A stretch of 64,000 bases of DNA from Diphasiastrum complanatum (Eukaryota > Streptophyta > Lycopodiopsida > Lycopodiales > Lycopodiaceae), in assembly GCA_029204225.1 (NCBI GenBank), contig CM055092.1, positions 64,651,190 through 64,715,189 of the forward strand, in the 5' to 3' direction. Shown here in pieces: positions 62,678 through 64,000 of this stretch (positions within the stretch are counted from its first letter, which is position 1; every line of letters starts with the position of its first letter). Below the pieces are notes generated by a model. The model searched no databases and was not told the DNA's origin. It saw only the letters and a program-made list of their open reading frames with translations. A program made the translations under genes and the position numbers.

Positions 62678-62805
62678 TCATGGATGGAATCTTGAAAATA
62701 CTTGACCCTCTTGGATGCAACCTTGAAAATACATAAGCTCCATGGATGGAATCTTGAAATAAGTAGCCCTCACAGATGGAATCATTGATAGAATTTTGAA
62801 AATTA
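62678..62805. repeat. Degenerate repeat of about 40 bp
   Basis: The phrase GGATGGAATCTTGAAA and variants (GATGCAACCTTGAAAATAC, GATGGAATCATTGATAGAA) recurs four times with CCCT/CTCC spacers. Non-coding. Confidence 0.8.
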
Positions 62806-63023
62806 TGTGCATAACATTTTTCATATTATTGTCACACATATTATGTACGACAATGGGTGTTTGTCGACCCATGATAAGATATAGTGGCTTGTATTCTTGT
62901 CTCATCACAATGACGTCAAGAAGACAATGAGCCTCCAAACAATGTGGCAAGACGAGAAGATGACATTGTATCCTTACCATGGCCTTCCTTCCTAAAAACA
63001 TGTCGAGATGAGAAGCTAAGAGA
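62806..63023. other. Unassigned
   Basis: No gene is seen. It includes the 3' side of the candidate gene start at 63230, which may be cut here by a transposon-derived sequence. Confidence 0.35.
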
Positions 63024-63230
63024 TTATATATCTATTAGTGCATAGGTAGGAGATTTCTTCAAAATGACGCCCCGTGATGACTGTTGCCATTTCAGAGCCC
63101 TTAGTACCGAACTTCTGCTCTTCAAAGACCCGCTCGCTCCGAAAACATCAAATTGACGTCCTACCAGACGGCTTGCCTCCTGGACGACCAAATTTAGTCG
63201 TAAATCAGAAACCAGCTCGTCATCTGACAT
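63024..63230 (-). CDS. Possible host gene start, unknown product
   Basis: From the ATG at 63230 a 68-codon frame begins MSDDELVSDLRLNLVVQEAS, continues RLVGRQFDVFGASGSLKSRS and ends at a stop near ALIDI. Base composition is richer in GC than the surroundings. The upstream side carries a CT microsatellite (on this strand) about 100 bases before the ATG, a common feature of plant 5' UTRs. There is no family match, and the frame may be only a first exon or a truncated gene. A larger unrelated frame starts further up without an ATG. Confidence 0.35.
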   Translation of the reverse strand: MSDDELVSDLRLNLVVQEASRLVGRQFDVFGASGSLKSRSSVLRALKWQQSSRGVILKKSPTYALIDI

Positions 63231-63328
63231 GGATTTACAAGTCAAAATCTTCAACTTGAAAATATCGTGTATTTTTCTATGGTTGGGGAAACAAGAAACA
63301 GAAGCGCATATATTACACAAAATCAGTT

Positions 63329-63331
<3 letters not shown>

Positions 63332-63373
<42 letters not shown>
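63332..63373. repeat. (GA)n microsatellite
   Basis: About 21 GA units. It sits between the antisense candidate gene and sense sequence beyond 63400, so it could be part of a bidirectional promoter or of the antisense 5' UTR. Confidence 0.95.
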
Positions 63374-63376
<3 letters not shown>

Positions 63377-64000
63377 GATCGGGGAGAGATGAAAGATGGG
63401 GGAAGAAGCCACCGTATGATGAAGCTGTTCTGTTGTCCTGATTTGTTTCTGTTGTGTGCGGAGCCTATAATGTAATGAATGTGATGTGAGGCGCTAAAGT
63501 TTGGTGGCGGATGGTGTTGTTTGTTGTGAATGGTGACGAGTGGCGCTTTCGGCGTCATGCCTGATCATTTGCCGCTAGCCACAGTTCCTCCTGTAAGCTT
63601 TTACCACCATTTATTTTCCTTAAATTGATTGAATGTTCTTTGGTTGCTTACTGCTCATTCATGTTAGATATCTTGAGTGGTGGTTTAATGGCGCACTAGG
63701 GTTGCATGCATGGCGTTTTGTCGTTCACACGTAAATTGCCTGCTTCCAGAAGCCCTCTCTTGTCTAAGCTTAACTGGAAGAAGTATTTGCATCAAGAAAC
63801 ATCTCCAAATGCTGTGAGTATTTGTAAATGGATAGGGTTTTGTGAACGTAGACATTATGAGGAATTATTAGGGCAACAAGTTATCGCTGCCACCTAACTC
63901 TCGATCCTGTAGTATTAGAATGTAGACTTTACCCTCACTCATTAGGAGCCATTCTTAGATCATTGAGTTTTGAAATGAAAGAAAAGAGACTATTGGCGAA
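63374..64000. other. Unassigned end of window
   Basis: A frame at 63706-63897 with two nearby ATGs reads LPASRSPLLSKLNWKKYLHQ, AVSICKWIGFCERRHYEEL. It is too short to call a gene and is not recognised, but it could be an exon of a gene that starts after the GA repeat. Otherwise I see no feature. Confidence 0.4.

Noticed and set aside
63313-63558. Antisense frame with a long SLSLSL run
   Set aside because: Translation of the GA microsatellite.
1-64000. tRNA, rRNA or organellar genes
   Set aside because: No cloverleaf, rRNA core or plastid gene words were noticed; only PBS sites resemble tRNA-Met ends. A dedicated tRNA scan would settle it.

Overview
The window reads as nuclear DNA of a land plant with a large, repeat-rich genome. 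The evidence is one intact dirigent-family gene (plant-specific), many LTR retrotransposons of the Ty1/copia and Ty3/gypsy types, and copia primer-binding sites of the plant kind (TGGTATCAGAGC, complementary to initiator tRNA-Met). Base composition is AT-rich and long CT/GA microsatellites recur. I cannot fix the lineage; a fern, gymnosperm or lycophyte-scale genome would fit, but this is inference. Almost everything except the dirigent gene is decayed, nested transposon sequence, so most coding entries are pseudogenes or fragments.

Layout. 1-5.4 kb: Ty3 element Gy1 (LTR-like start 456, gag at 1534) interrupted by copia CoA (complete 5' LTR 1837-2538, PBS, start of gag), a second Ty3 linker fragment, then copia CoB (PBS 4659, gag, RT fragment). 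5.4-12.06 kb: Ty3 element Gy2, with a 25-bp minisatellite leader, gag, zinc knuckles, protease, RT and the start of RNase H, cut at 12056 by the 5' LTR of copia CoC. 13.7-15.15 kb and 37.15-38.66 kb: the 5' and 3' halves of an unusual long ORF with no pol domains (LARD-like element, called L here), the second half followed by a polypurine tract and an LTR. 15.2-25.4 kb: antisense 371-codon ORF abutting a copia 3' end, a copia integrase fragment, a complete non-autonomous LTR element N1 (17313-20424) with paired LTRs, PBS and PPT but no pol, then antisense copia CoF, a split plant RNase H domain, and copia CoD.

26.1-32.1 kb: antisense Ty3 element Gy3, the most complete polyprotein in the window (gag, zinc knuckles, protease, RT, RNase H, integrase), but its RT catalytic box is altered. 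32.5-33.45 kb: three degenerate repeats followed by the dirigent gene, the only convincing functional host gene. 33.5-48 kb: mostly non-coding, with LTR relics, a 25-bp and a 12-bp tandem array, and a degenerate SWIM zinc-finger gene fragment. 48-54.5 kb: antisense copia T, whose LTR carries a PBS on one side and a PPT on the other, plus sense copia P1. 55.5 kb: a frameshifted fragment that looks like the C-terminal part of a DNA amino-methyltransferase. 57-62.3 kb: copia CoE (with a tandemly duplicated RNase H C-terminus and a 1.15-kb 3' LTR) against antisense copia CoG. 63-64 kb: a possible gene start behind a GA/CT microsatellite.

There is no operon logic here. The genes relate by insertion history: each element interrupts another, and several ORFs are fusions made by internal deletion. 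The most unusual items are the L element protein, the methyltransferase-like fragment, the repeated partial PBS sites in three separate antisense copia elements, and the dirigent gene whose 5' region has been copied three times.
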